Below are positions 10,694 through 20,973 of a DNA stretch of 64,000 nt, in pieces. The stretch is from Symsagittifera roscoffensis. Taxonomy: Eukaryota; Xenacoelomorpha; Acoela; Convolutidae. A model generated the notes under the pieces. That model was not told the DNA's origin. It ran no database searches and saw only the letters and a list, made by a program, of their open reading frames with translations. The DNA is taken from positions 40,274,530 through 40,338,529 of the forward strand of contig NC_087064.1 of NCBI RefSeq assembly GCF_963678635.1. Direction: 5' to 3'. Position numbers and translations under genes: made by a program. The first letter of the stretch is position 1, and every line of letters starts with the position of its first letter.

Positions 10694-11743
10694 TTAAAAA
10701 AAACTGTTATCTTCAGAAAATGGAAGATTGAATCTTTCTAGCTTTTCAAACAAGGTTTCTCGAAGCTCATACACGTTCTTTGGGTAAATATGTTTCACTC
10801 GATCCTTGCATCTCAGAAGATGTTTGTTGATAAACTCAGATCTTTTAAAGAAAGTATCACAACTAGGACACCGGAAGCACATGAATAAAGGATCAATATC
10901 ATTTGTATGAATGATATGATTGTTAAATATCAGTAATTTGACTGTTTTATCAAATCTTCCACTACTTCGTTGAGCTAGTTCTCCTACATATTCTCCTTCT
11001 GGGATATCGAAATCATATATAAAGATGTGTCTTTGCACAATTTCTTCGATAACAGGTAAATCTTCTACAGAAACTTCACGAAAAGTTTTAGGATGTTTTG
11101 ATATAAATTCTGTAAATTATCTAAAAGTGTGAGAGTCGAGATCACTGGGTCCATTCATGAACATGGGTAATGCGCGGAAAAGACACAGATGATCTTTGTA
11201 TGGTTCATTGTCTTTGTTAGATAAAAGACAGTTAACAGAATGGTTTTTCGGTAGAGGTTCGAGTAAGACAGAGTCCGGACATCCCATTGGAAGGTTTTTG
11301 AGCAAAGCAGCAAAAATTGTAACGTTAGTAATCAACTTGAATCGCCACTTTGTGTTTTGACGTTCTTGGGTACATTGCTCCACAATATCAAACTTTTCCA
11401 CTTTTCCTTGGATTGATATCAAGTCTGCTTTAGTACAGAGCAAAGGGGATTTTTCAAATACAGTATTGTTTTCATGGGCGTAGAAAAATCGATATTCACC
11501 AGTCTCAATATTTCGAGGAACTAACCCCAGAGGAATGTTGATTTTTGCGGCAAAATCGAGCTTGTTAAAGACTGCTTCAAGTTTCTCGTTGATTGTTTTA
11601 GTATATAACTTGGACATTTGGAAGTGAAATACCTTATGTCTCCCATTTTCCATCTCCGTATCCACCATAAAATGTTGACAAGCACTAAGTTCCTCCTTAG
11701 GTTTTTCACCATCTTCTCTTTCTTCCTCCACAATCTTGTTCAA
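10694..11743 (-). pseudogene. polB: Polinton/Maverick-type DNA polymerase B, N-terminal half
   Basis: One continuous minus-strand frame of about 350 codons, broken once by an in-frame TAA at 11117-11119. Downstream of that stop lies a C2HC finger (FRCPSCDTFF, H and C following, about 20 residues) preceded by DFDIPEGEYV. Before the stop, LCLFRALPMFMNG matches a conserved segment of the N-terminal region in protein-primed family-B polymerases of Polintons. The assignment is from recognition of these segments and of the C-terminal half next door. In an intact element the enzyme replicates the transposon DNA. No ATG context is convincing at the right end, so the true start may have been lost at the inversion point. 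Confidence 0.65.
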
Positions 11744-11775
11744 GTCCGCTACAGTATCACTGGGTTTCCGTTGTT

Positions 11776-13170
11776 TTGCTCCGTGTTTCTTTCTCCGATA
11801 TTGTTGGAGAGAGTAGTAACTTGGGAACTTGGGAAATTCGAGAAGATATGACCGTTGTACCTTCCATTATGTTCACTCGAAAAGCTGTAGTTGATGAAAC
11901 TTTCATCAGAAATTCATCAGATGTTTCAAAAGCAATTGTTGGAATGATGCAAGTCAGCTCTAGTCCTTCTCAATGTGTCAAGATATGCCAACAGGACTGT
12001 ACACGTGTATGTGGTCATGTTTTTCTACCAGGAACAAAGACCAGAATGCAAAATTGAGAGTTTTTCACATCTGGAAAACAGAAGAAAATTGACTGCTTTA
12101 ATGTGGACGGTTATTGTGATCATTGTAAGACAGTGTTCGAAGCAATGGGATGCTACTGCCGCTTCTGTTCCTGTCAAAAAGCTCGTCACTCGTTAACAGA
12201 ACAGGATATTGAGCGAGGAAACAAGAAGAGAGATGGATGCGACAAGAATGTATACTCCACAAAAAAATTTCAATAATTTCGTTCAATCAGTAGTTGATGC
12301 GAGGAGACAAGGAGATGAAGACCCTATCAGGAATTGTTGCAGAAACAATGAAACTTTTAGGTAATTCCTCCAATGGATATCAGATCACTGAAAGATCCAG
12401 GCATACAATTACGAAGTATCTGAACAATGAGAAAACTCATAAAACGATCAACGAGACATTGTTTAAAAGATTAAATACAGTTGAAAAAGACTTGTAGGAG
12501 GTGGAGTTGTTGAAATCAAACATTGAGCACCGAAAACCCATCATTGTTGGTTTTCTCATACTTCAGTATGCAAAGCTGAGAATGTCGGAACTCTACTATA
12601 ACTTCTTTGACAAGTTCTGTGATGTAAATAAATTTGAAGAGTTGGAGATGGACACAGACTCACTTTACTTAGCTCTTGCGGAAGAAAATTTATACGACTG
12701 TATCCAACCAGAAAAAAAAGACATTCGGGATAAAATGAGGGAAAATGACTGCAAAGACACTTTCCAGGCAGATGCAAAATCTAATATCTTCCCTCGAACG
12801 TGATGCAGTATCCAAAACAAGCATGATAAGCGGGAGCCAGGATTTTTTCAAAAAGGAAATTAGGTGTACAGAAATGCTATAACAACTTATTGCTGATATG
12901 ACAACAAAACAGACAAATTCAAATTTAACAGCAAAGGATTAAACAAACGAGTTCTAGAAGATTCTGGAGATCGACCCATGTCAAACTACAGGAGACTGCT
13001 CGATGAAGCAATCAACCTTACATCTACAAATAGAGGATTCAGAACTATAAATCATATGGTGGCCACATGAGCAAACAAAGAAAGGACTTAGTTATTTTCA
13101 TCCAAAAAGACTAGTTCAAGATGATGGAATTCATACAAAACCATTGAACTTATAAGAGCTGATGCAATGT
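11776..13170 (+). pseudogene. polB: Polinton/Maverick-type DNA polymerase B, C-terminal half, inverted relative to the N-terminal half
   Basis: Plus-strand remnant in several frames. In order: PSIMFTRKAVVDETFIR (about 11860-11910); a Cys-rich segment with VDGYCDHCKTVFEAMGCYCR (about 12100-12170); VQSVVDARRQGDEDP (about 12285-12325); polymerase motif B as KLLGNSSNGYQI, where the usual Tyr before Gly is Asn; QYAKLRMSELYYNFF; and motif C as MDTDSLYLAL (about 12650-12680). Conserved tail pieces such as NLTSTNRGFRTI and KKGLSYFHPKRLV end near 13155. Frame changes occur near 12055, 12230 and 12320, and in-frame stops at 12495-12497 and near 13068. The middle of the polymerase between the Cys-rich part and motif B appears deleted. 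It is dead. Confidence 0.75.
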
Positions 13171-13714
13171 AATAAGTTTCTAACAAGTGATGCAGTGTAT
13201 TAAATTTTTGTACGATGCAGTATTTTGTTCGTGTTTTATTATAAAGTTGTGGTAAATTTCAAATACGATGCAGTGTTTTATATAATTTCTTTGTAATTTA
13301 CTTTTTTTTCTCAAAAATTTGACTTTTTCCGAAGTTTCAGTACGTTTCAGCTTTGCTTCAAGTAGATTGAAAGTAGATTATCCAATAAATTAGGTCGAAT
13401 TAAAGCTAATCTTATCGTGTTTTGAAGTTTTTTTTTGAAATTTACCTAAAAACTCTTACCATTGACTTACTATGTACCAGAAAAACTAATTAAAAGACCT
13501 TCATTACACAATCTACACGTAATTAACCTTTAATATTTACAAATTAGATAACACGCGCCAAAAATTTCGCGAAGAAAAATTAGACATTTCCACTCAAAAA
13601 CCAAAAAAAATAATTTTTTTTAGCATTATCTTACCATCACACTAGCCATGAAACCTTAACATCGGTATTCCCTACCTTAATACATTGTAGACTCTATACC
13701 CAACCTTATAACAC
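13171..13714. other. AT-rich spacer, no gene seen
   Basis: AT-rich sequence after the polymerase remnant. 'gatgcagt' is repeated several times at about 13160-13275. I see no reading frame with recognisable content. Confidence 0.6.
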
Positions 13715-13769
13715 AGCATGGCTGACCGGAAATCTATAAGGTATCTTAATACATAGGGTCAGCCATGCT
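13715..13769. repeat. Perfect 13-bp inverted repeat followed by a C-run
   Basis: agcatggctgacc (13715-13727) and its exact complement ggtcagccatgct (13757-13769) flank a 29-base spacer. A run of C follows at about 13772-13785. It may be an element end or a foldback. No matching partner was found elsewhere in the window. Confidence 0.7.
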
Positions 13770-14137
13770 AACCCCCCCCCCCCCTGATCACCTCAAACAT
13801 CTACTACTCAAATCATATCTCAAGTTCTGCATTTCAAAAAACTTCAATGAAAATTAATTGAAAGCAATATCATTAACAACTGATACAACATCACTAAATT
13901 ATAATATGAGTTTTCACGATAGAACAGCTAAAACAGTTTTAACTCAACTCATGCATACATAAGAAAATCTAACCAAAACTACAACACTTAACCAACAAGA
14001 TTTTTCAACAGCATCAAATTTAAACACCATCAGATTAATAAATACTGCCCATAGATCCAACAATCATCATATCACATAATAAGAAGAACATCCCGTTTCC
14101 ACAGACGAAATTACAATCAACAGCTAAACCAACTGTT

Positions 14138-14605
14138 TTACCCAAATACTCTCAAATGGATCATCAACAACACAGACCAAAAACTAATTACAATCGACAA
14201 CCACCTAAACGTACAAATTCACATTCAGTTAGCTTCCATGACAATAGGAACACTCTGATAATTACCCATTTTCAAAACAAATTAGAAACAATATGACGTA
14301 TTTAACGAACAGAACAGCAGGAAAAATCAAAATCACTTCTCAGGCGTTGAATATTGTTTCCACAGAAATCAACAACAACCAGAACAGCAACAAACAACAA
14401 CAATAACAACTACTACAACAAATTTTTTTAATCACAGTAAGCAACGGAATAATGATAACGATCCAGATGACAAACTTCAACCAGATATTTTCGAACCACA
14501 CCAAACAACTAAAATTCCTAGAAGACCTGATTTACACCAGCAACTCATAACATACAAACACAAAACCCAATCTATACTTAAGGCTACCAACCAGAAGCAA
14601 TGAGA
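14138..14605 (+). pseudogene. Retroelement ORF remnant, Asn/Gln/Thr-rich
   Basis: Two frames read basic, low-complexity protein: LPKYSQMDHQQHRPKTNYNR, then GVEYCFHRNQQQPEQQQ with a Thr run, ending QPDIFEPHQ and LHQQLITYKHKTQSILK before a TGA near 14603. The last segment recurs in the right arm of the palindrome (14876-15000), so it belongs to the same element family as the gag fragment at 15099. The composition resembles the C-terminal nucleic-acid-binding part of gag-like proteins. No zinc knuckle (CCHC) is visible. Confidence 0.45.
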
Positions 14606-14617
14606 ATTGAAATAATG

Positions 14618-15184
14618 AATGTTCAGGGTCTGTTCTTGTGAGAAGCATTAGTGGTTTGTTTGATGTTATAGATGATACACCGATAATGCATGGATTCATC
14701 GTCATTCGGAGTGATTCCACTTTATTAGGTAATTCAGTGAAATTTGTAAGTTGATTTCGACTAATTTCATGTTGTAAATATTTTGGTTCTGGTATTTCAT
14801 TTCTCTTTGCTTCTGGTTGGTAGCCTGATTTTTAGTTCTTTGGTGTGGTTCAAAAATATCTGGTTGAAATTTGTCCAACCAGATATTTTTGAACCACACC
14901 AAAGAACTAAAACTCCAACAAGACCTGTTTTACACCAGCAACTCATAACATACAAACACAAAACCCAATCTATACTTAAGCCACAAACCAGAAGCAATGA
15001 GAAATGAAATACAATAACCATATTATTTACAACATGAAATTAGTCATAATCAACTTACAAATTTCACTGAATTACCTAATACAGCGGAATCACTCCAAAT
15101 GACGAAGAATCCATGCATTATCGGTGTATTATCTATAACATCAAACAAACCACTAACGCTTTTCACAGGAACAGACCCTGAAGA
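14618..15184. repeat. Large imperfect palindrome (foldback of element sequence)
   Basis: The left arm (about 14618-14866) is the reverse complement of the right arm (14876-15184) around a 9-base spacer at 14867-14875. The central stem is exact: caaaaatatctggttg at 14851-14866 against caaccagatatttttg at 14876-14891. The left arm lacks about 70 bases present in the right arm (around 14910-14985). The right arm contains the start of the gag-like ORF, so the left arm carries it on the other strand. An inverted duplication of retroelement sequence best explains this. Confidence 0.9.
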
Positions 15185-15266
15185 CTCGGTTGAAGATTAC
15201 GTAAACGCTTTTACAGCAACTAAAATTTTATATATAGGCGCAGAACCTATACAGAAACTTGCTTAA
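15099..15266 (+). pseudogene. Gag-like N-terminal fragment of an LTR retrotransposon
   Basis: ATG-started frame of 55 codons: MTKNPCIIGVLSITSNKPLT, then LFTGTDPEDSVEDYVNAFTA, ending at TAA. The pattern F-x-G-x-x-P-E-D-S-x-x-x-[FY] is typical of the first helix of gag/capsid-like proteins of Metaviridae-type elements. It stops after one helix, where a full gag would run several hundred residues. An inverted partial copy with substitutions lies in the left palindrome arm (about 14532-14720, minus). Confidence 0.55.
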
Positions 15267-15359
15267 AGAAAAATGATAATACTGAAATGTACAAAATAAC
15301 CGGCTCCAATTCAATAGAGCTCTAGAATAGACCAGATGAGGAGGAACAATGATACAATT

Positions 15360-16270
15360 CAAAGATCAAATAATTCGAGTCGACCAATTGGGGGCTAGTT
15401 TAGCTGAATCAATAGCCATTACTGACGAGTTCACTTGGAAAAGTCTCGTATGAACCATTTTATACTTTATTTTATACTTTATTATTTTATACTATATTTT
15501 ATGATAACAAATTTGCCCTTAGATTCAGCAATATCTCAAACCCGTGCATTGATCATTTTATAGTATGAAATAATAATTTCTGACCATTATGGAACGAGCT
15601 CAAAACAAGCATTTTTTATATATCTTGATATTTATCACTAAAAATTTTTAAAATTAATCAATCTTGATCCATTACTTAGGCTTACAATAAAAAGTACAGC
15701 TGAAAATAATCATTGTTTCAGCCAGAGAAAACATAAGATAGATTGAAATCAGTTGTTTTCTTCTTTCCTCTAACTTAGCAAGAATACCAGTATATACTAG
15801 AACTATTGAGACTAGGAAATGTATGAGAAAGATTCGGATCGGTATTAGACAAAGAAACTGTATGGTTATCCGGCCAAAAAAAAGATTGCGTGTCGAACAG
15901 ACGGTGTACCCTATCCGAAACTACTCGACGAGAAGGCCACCCCGGACCTAAACTCAGAATAGCAATCTACTTGTCTTCTAACTATACCTGAACATTGTGG
16001 ATTGATTTACTTTTCTCCAACCCTCGATCTTATATCGATCTCCATTTAAGTAAGATTAAACATAGAAAGCGCCACATATGTTTGATAGCAGTAGAACATC
16101 ATTCTAACGAATTGATATACTCTCTCCTCAACCCATCCCCCGAGGAATAGGGTAACATTCACAAAAAGAGTAAGAACTAACAGTTTAAATATAGACTATT
16201 AACACCTAGATTTTGCATCAACCATTCAAACACTCATGTCAAAATCTAGTCCAGCAAACAAACAAACACT
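15360..16270 (+). mobile_element. Third copy of the LTR-like block
   Basis: 15360-15440 matches 8370-8440, and 16030-16270 matches 8465-8715 and 10035-10265 (shared agaacatcattcta-like and cccgaggaataggg blocks, and caaaatctagtc). Unmatched sequence lies between (about 15445-16020), so this copy has an insertion or the other two a deletion. It sits directly after the gag-like fragment. That fits one element family holding both. Confidence 0.5.
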
Positions 16271-17117
16271 AATTTTCGTAGAAAAAAAAACAAAAAACAA
16301 AACTTCAAAACTCAACAAGAGCAATGTCAATTTTTACAAATGATGTTTTTTCAAAAATTTACAGCTATGTCTCCATCTTAGTTACAGACAAAGTATGTTT
16401 CGTATCGCCACCACAAACATCACGACATACGGCAGTAAGAACAGAAATTGATCTAATTACACATTTTTAAATGCAATTCGCGAAACATTTTTGATTTAGT
16501 TTACAATGATACTGTATAAGTCCTATTGCGCTTACGTCGTGGTCTGACAATAGTGAGCTCGTATTTAACTCGAATTTCAAAAAAAGATGTTTTTAATTCT
16601 TTTTTTAAATGTCAAAAACATAAGTCTGAAATCATCACTACATAGTGCAGCCTTAAACTAACCTTAATATATTACTAACCTTGATATATTCGTAAAAATA
16701 AGAAAAATCCTAAACATAAGTAACTAAATTTAAAAAATAATTATAATCATATTAATAATTTTAAAAGAGTATATTTAAGAACAAAAATTATAATCTTTAC
16801 TTTCAAGAGTAGACTCTCAGTGCTACTTACTTTGCCCTTCGTCTATCCTCTCTTTAGTCATTTTCGTTCTTAATAATGTTTGCTATAAGACTTTGGAAAA
16901 TTTCGAGCTATTTTTGGAATATTTCAAGCTATCGAACAAATAATTTCGAGGAAAATATATATTATTTAGAGCTTGAATAGCTTGAAACCACAATGTTCAT
17001 CTTTCTGATTTAAAAAAGACTACAACACACTCGAAGTCAAAAGTTCCTCCCCATTTTCAATGGTCGGAACCAAAACTTTAAGATGCCGAACCTAAAAATG
17101 TCACAATCAAAATTGAC
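16271..17117. other. AT-rich region, no gene seen
   Basis: Poly-A/T-rich sequence with small local repeats (for example ccttaatatatt and ccttgatatatt near 16655-16690). I find no frame or RNA gene that I can support. Confidence 0.6.
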
Positions 17118-17228
17118 ATATCACAAAGTCTAATCGCCGATGAGTTACCAAAGAACTTCTGCCTAACCTGTTCAACGGGCTTGGAAGCTTTTGAAGATGT
17201 CACAGAGCCGGCATCTGAAAGGACATGA
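17118..17228 (+). pseudogene. Short ZAD-like (zinc-finger-associated domain) fragment
   Basis: Open frame of 36 codons without ATG: ISQSLIADELPKNFCLTCST then GLEAFEDVTEPASERT and a TGA. The order D-x-L-P-x-x-[IF]-C-x-x-C-x-x-x-L-x-x-[FY] is the second Cys pair and helix of ZAD domains, which are best known in arthropod C2H2 transcription factors. The first Cys pair and any C2H2 fingers are missing. The last part recurs at 20655-20725. It could equally be chance; no splice sites support a live exon. Confidence 0.3.
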
Positions 17229-17440
17229 ACATTGATGGTTATCACCAAACGTTACAAAATCAATCACTTTACAGAGGTGAAGCAGAGCTTCGCACCGCTT
17301 GCGATACATAATATAATTTCCATAACTTTGTCTTGAATAATATTCACCTAGGAAAAATGCAGTTACATTTGCATAGAAACAAATCGGTAAAAACCGACAA
17401 ACGTTGATCCACGAAAAAAGATGTGTGCAAACAAAGAAAA
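17156..17440 (+). repeat. Duplicated segment of about 280 bp, copy 1
   Basis: Matches 20653-20935 with only a few base differences (for example cgcttgcgat here against cgctagcgat there). It starts inside the ZAD-like fragment and ends at a 35-bp stretch that is inverted in the other copy. Confidence 0.9.
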
Positions 17441-18063
17441 GAAATAAGCAGACGAACTATAGTCTAAAAAGCAGAAGCTTTCTAGTTTGAAAAAATACAT
17501 AGCCAACAGACAGTTGAAAAAGAGTCAATGATGCAAGGAAACAAAAAAATTGTGAAAAGAACTTTTGTAAAAATTTCAAATTTCAAAATCAAAAAAGATT
17601 GACTTCAAGAACAATTTATGAAAAGCACTTTGAGAAAACCGGATCAATAGGTAAAGTTTTTATTCCTCTGTGAAATATGAAAATTGAATTCCAATTCCGA
17701 CACTAATTCGATCCCGTTTTTCATGACTTTTACATTTTTAATATTCGATAGAGGAATTTGCCCTCCTTATAAAAGAAATCAGAATTCAAACCACGAAAAA
17801 TGAAATTGGAGTCAGAACAAATTTTAAGACTTATAAAAAAACATCACGACCTATTCAAGAGTCTGAAATACGTTCATCAACTCGTAACAAGTCCTCGAAC
17901 CACAATCTTTTGTCGTTGATAGACTCAGCTACGCCAGATGTGGTTGATTGATTTTGAATTTATTATGAAGCAAGATGAAACAACTGGGAAATCTTGTGAA
18001 CCATGTTGTTTGTGGGAAAAAAGTCTGATACCTGGTTAAAACACCCTTGCTTATCGCAAGGGT
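17274..18063. mobile_element. Palindrome-ended element, copy A
   Basis: Starts with an imperfect palindrome (gaagcagagcttcgc) followed by cgcttgcgat, and ends with the hairpin acccttgc-ttatc-gcaagggt at 18043-18063. The start and the complement of the end share cttgcgat, so the element has inverted ends. A second element with the same kind of ends lies at 56559-57681, and a third start is at 20775. The interior is AT-rich, non-coding, and contains one copy of the dispersed repeat described at 25860-28130. A non-autonomous DNA transposon is the simplest reading. Confidence 0.45.
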
Positions 18064-18398
18064 AAATGGTTAAAACTCACCGGAAGTATCGGGCACGCTT
18101 GGTTTAGACTTTCCATCTGACTGGAGCTAAGCATAAGAATATAAATAAAAACAGCAATTTGCAGATTCGAAAACAGCCAACAGATGGTTGCAAAAGTGTC
18201 AATGAGCTCAAGAAAAAGAATCTCGATGAAAATTTCAATTTCAAATCTCGATGGACGCTCGTCGGGCGGAAAAAGCGATTAGGAAGGGGTAGAGGCCCCT
18301 TCCGGGCAAAATTTTTTTTTCAATATGTACCCTGTCCTTTTCGGAAAATAATTGCCGTTTTGGAAAACTTCCGGTTTAATCTTTCTAATTTTTTGCGT
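18064..18398. other. Spacer with a GC-rich imperfect hairpin
   Basis: 18281-18302 (ggaaggggtagaggcccctt, continuing cc) folds on itself. A similar G-rich/C-rich motif lies at about 20556-20581, in related surroundings (gggcgg... and gggtag.. blocks). The Lys-rich open frame 18159-18413 has no recognisable domain, and I do not call it a gene. Confidence 0.4.
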
Positions 18399-19930
18399 GC
18401 GGCCCTGAATTGACTAGATAATGGTAGTTTGTTGCTGTCACTTTTCGATGGTTTTATTTTTAAGACCATTTTTCCCACTTTTTTGAGTTAACCAAAAAGG
18501 TGTTTTTTCAACTTTTCTCAAAATAGCTTATTTTACGACTCTTGTCATCGAAACCATTCTGAACAGATTCATAAAGTGTGGCTTAGTGAAATAATTTGAT
18601 TGGAACAACTTTTTTTGACTTCTTGAAAAAAAATTGATTTTTAACGTTTCTAACTCAACGTTCTTTATCAAAGAAATAAAATTGTTCAAAAATGAGAAAA
18701 AGTGAGTTTTGATGATTTATTTGAGCTTGGCATAGTCGATTTAGTAGGTAACAGAGTAGTAAAGTATCAAAATTGGTTAAAAATTGTGGTTTTTACAAAT
18801 TTTTTTCTCTTGTCAGTTACCACTATATTACTACAAATACTAATAGCCAAATTCCGAAAAAAAGTCTCGATCTCAAAAATGGCTTGTAAATGTGTTCTAA
18901 TTTTTTTTCATCCGGCCATGAATTGAAGAGATAATGGCAGTTTGTTACTGCAACTTTTCAATGGTTTAATTTATAGGACCATTTTTCCCACTTTTTCAAC
19001 TTTTTGAGTTAACCAAAAAGGTGTTTTTTCGACAGTTTTTTCAAACTGGGTTATTTTAACGGCTTTGGCCATGAAAAGCATTCTAAACAAGTTCATAGAG
19101 TGTGGCCAAGTGAATGAATTAGGTTGGAACAACTTTTTTGAGAAAAATTGATTTTTCACGTTTCTGACTCAACATTTTTTATCAAAAAAAAAGGAAATTG
19201 TTCAAACGTGAGAAAAAGTGAGTTTTGATGGTATATTTGAGCTTGCCATAGTTGATTTAGTAAGTATAGAGTATTAAATTATCAAAAATGGTTATAAATT
19301 GTTTACAAGTTTCTTTCTGTTGTCACTTACTGCTTTATTACAAATACTAATAGCCAAATTCCGAAAAAAAAGCCTCTTTCTCATAGTTGGCTCGCAAAAC
19401 TGTTCTATAATTTTGCATGCGACCCTAAATTGACACTGCAATCATACCCTATTAAGGTCATATTTCGATCCTATAGGTTTGAAGACTTCTTTACCCGGTT
19501 TTTCAACTTTTTTGATTTAACCAAAAAGGTGTTATTTCGCCTTTTCTCTGAATATGGAAATTTTACGGCTATGGTTATGCAAACCATTCTGAAGAGGTTC
19601 ACAAAGTGTGGCTTAGTAGAGTAAATTGAATGGAACATTTTTTATGACTTTTTGAAGAAAAAAACTGATTTTTAACGTTTCTGACAAAATATACAAAAAT
19701 GTTCAAAAGTGAGAAAAAGTAGGTTTTGATGGCATATTTGAACTCCCCATTGTCAATTTAGTGAATATAGAGTAGTAAATTGCCAAAATTTGAAAAAATT
19801 GTAGTTTTTACCTTTTTTCGAATTGGATTTTATCTTAGATGTTAAAGGCTACTACAAATACTGATTATTATTTTTTTAAATTTAGTAATTTCAGAAACCC
19901 ATGCGTGAGATTGTTCTTAATTTGCGGCCC
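18399..19930 (+). repeat. Three tandem units of about 508 bp
   Basis: Anchors gcggccctgaattgac at 18399, 18912 (ccggccatgaattgaa), 19419 (gcgaccctaaattgac) and 19924 (gcggccctgaactgc) give periods of 513, 507 and 505. Each unit contains ccatttttcccac-like, gagttaaccaaaaaggtg and gagaaaaagtgagttttgat blocks in the same order. The copies differ at many positions, so this is an old short array. Confidence 0.85.
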
Positions 19931-20036
19931 TGAACTGCTCTTTGGACCATTTTCTAAAAGTGAAAGAGTGTTGAACGGCAAAGTCGACCAAAGTTGATGT
20001 GTTTATTTTTCTTACATTTTTCCTTTGACCCTTACG

Positions 20037-20079
20037 GGATGCTCCCTGGGACCCCTGTGGTCCCATGCGGGGAGCATCC
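20037..20079. repeat. Strong GC-rich hairpin
   Basis: ggatgctcc (20037-20045) pairs exactly with ggagcatcc (20071-20079). Inside it, tgggacc (20047-20053) pairs with ggtccca (20059-20065). The loop is ccctgt-like. It stands out sharply from the AT-rich surroundings. It could be an element end, a structural RNA or a terminator-like signal. Confidence 0.8.
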
Positions 20080-20652
20080 GTTACGACCATCAAAAATAAA
20101 AAAGATAAAGTCAATTTGTTACTTTTCTTAATCTGTTTTGCATAGCGCAGAGGTGTTGGCAGTCTCTTTTCATTCGTAAAAATATTTGATTATAGAAAAA
20201 AATGTCGGGGAAGAACATTAACTAAACAACGTCATGGCCAGAGCCAGATCAAAATTGTGACAAGCAAACACAGAAAAAATGGGGTAGACTTTAGCTTTAT
20301 TGTGGTTTTTGCGAGAGGGCGTTTCAGATATAAAAGGCAATTTACCCAAATTGGATAGGTAGCTCAGTGAAAACCTGCTCCGTTTTTTAGGGGGATTGAT
20401 TATCCCAAAACGCTTCCCCATACTACTCAATCGAATAGAAAACAGTGGTGGAAGCCTGACTGATCAAGCTCAGGGGTAAAAAACACAGTTCCGGTGGGCG
20501 GGGAGGGTTAAGCAACCTTAGATGTGCGCAAACCCACGACGCCATATAAACCGATTGAGAGGGGGTAGGGGTCCCCTCGGAACATTTGACATTTGGCCAA
20601 TTTAACGTTCCTACTTTTTAAAAAATTTTAATCTTTTTTAACTTTTTAAAAT
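20080..20652. other. Non-coding spacer
   Basis: Mixed sequence with a G/C-rich block at 20480-20585 (ggtgggcggggaggg and ggggtaggggtcccc) that resembles 18245-18305. No gene is supported. Confidence 0.5.
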
Positions 20653-20962
20653 TTAACTTCTGCCTAACCTGTTCAACGGGCTTGGAAGCTTTTGAAGATG
20701 TCACAGAGCCGGCATCTGAAAGGACATGAACATTGATGGTTATCACCAAACGTTACAAAATCAATCACTTTACAGAGGTGAAGCAGAGCTTCGCACCGCT
20801 AGCGATACATAATATAATTTCCATAACTTTGTCTTGAATAATATTCACCTAGGAAAAATGAAGTTACATTTGCATAGAAACAAATCGGTAAAAACCGACA
20901 AACGTTGATCCACGAAAAAAGATGTGTGAAAACTATAGTTCGTCTGCTTATTTTTTTTCTTT
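20653..20962 (+). repeat. Duplicated segment, copy 2, ending in a 35-bp inversion
   Basis: 20653-20930 repeats 17156-17430. The next stretch, 20931-20965 (ctatagttcgtctgcttatt and on to ctttgttt), is the reverse complement of 17424-17460 in copy 1. LINE B coding sequence begins immediately after. The third element start (gaggtgaagcagagcttcgc at 20775) lies inside. Confidence 0.9.
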
Positions 20963-20973
20963 GTTTTCGTTGT

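Noticed and set aside
14532-15021. Several 60-75-codon frames on both strands (FHFSLLLVGSL-type)
   Set aside because: They are mirror images created by the palindrome; only the gag-like frame at 15099 has recognisable content.
18159-18413. 84-codon Lys/Arg-rich frame as a gene
   Set aside because: It has no domain, crosses the GC-rich hairpin and runs into the 508-bp repeat array.
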